Source: Desulfobacterales bacterium (GTDB lineage Bacteria > Desulfobacterota > Desulfobacteria > Desulfobacterales > JAHEIW01). Taken from it: a stretch of DNA of 5,386 bases. Shown in pieces: positions 5,381-5,386 of this stretch; the first letter of the stretch is position 1; the number at the start of each line of letters is the position of its first letter. The notes beneath the pieces are model-generated. The model did no database searches. It saw nothing but the letters and a program-made list of their open reading frames with translations, and was not told the origin of the DNA. A program made the translations under genes and the position numbers. The stretch is from the NCBI GenBank assembly GCA_030145015.1, contig JAQYWI010000287.1, forward strand, positions 1 to 5,386, given 5' to 3'.

Positions 5381-5386
5381 TTATGA

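Noticed and set aside
1..5386. CRISPR array, tRNA/rRNA, insertion sequence or phage genes
   Set aside because: No spaced repeats of CRISPR type, no transposase or integrase frame, and no RNA gene signature was seen on either strand.

Overview
The window looks like chromosomal DNA of a strictly anaerobic bacterium, most likely a sulfate-reducing or syntrophic Desulfobacterota (Desulfobacterales-like). This is an inference. It rests on the last gene, which resembles the non-decarboxylating glutaryl-CoA dehydrogenase known from Desulfococcus multivorans, on a TRAP carboxylate transporter nearby, and on strong AGGAGG-type ribosome binding sites with moderate GC content. No RNA gene, insertion sequence, prophage or CRISPR array is visible. 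All five complete genes are on the + strand.

Layout. Positions 1-196 are upstream DNA with a candidate sigma70-type promoter, two short dyads and, at the extreme left edge, a Shine-Dalgarno-like sequence on the minus strand that hints at a divergent gene outside the window. A tripartite TRAP transporter follows: dctP (periplasmic binding protein, 197-1279), dctQ (small membrane subunit, 1370-1873) and dctM (large membrane subunit, 1911-3206). A strong rho-independent terminator hairpin (1308-1339) lies between dctP and dctQ and probably lowers expression of the membrane subunits relative to the binding protein. A stand-alone receiver-domain protein (3248-3805) follows dctM after 41 bases and is probably cotranscribed with it.

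A 297-base intergenic region contains a near-perfect sigma70 promoter (TTGACA-17-TATATT, 3995-4023). It should drive acd (4103-5266), an FAD-dependent acyl-CoA dehydrogenase that reads best as a glutaconyl-CoA-forming, non-decarboxylating glutaryl-CoA dehydrogenase. The last 120 bases hold no gene and end in two tandem 19-base repeats.

How the genes may work together: the TRAP system would import a carboxylic acid with an ion gradient, and acd would oxidise glutaryl-CoA formed from glutarate, lysine/tryptophan or aromatic acids. A direct link between the transporter substrate and glutaryl-CoA is only a neighbourhood inference, because acd has its own promoter. The response regulator has no DNA-binding domain and its role is unknown. 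I see no wholly new system. The most noteworthy points are the catalytic-site signature of acd, the intra-operon terminator, the unusual receiver protein, and the unexplained intergenic and terminal repeats.
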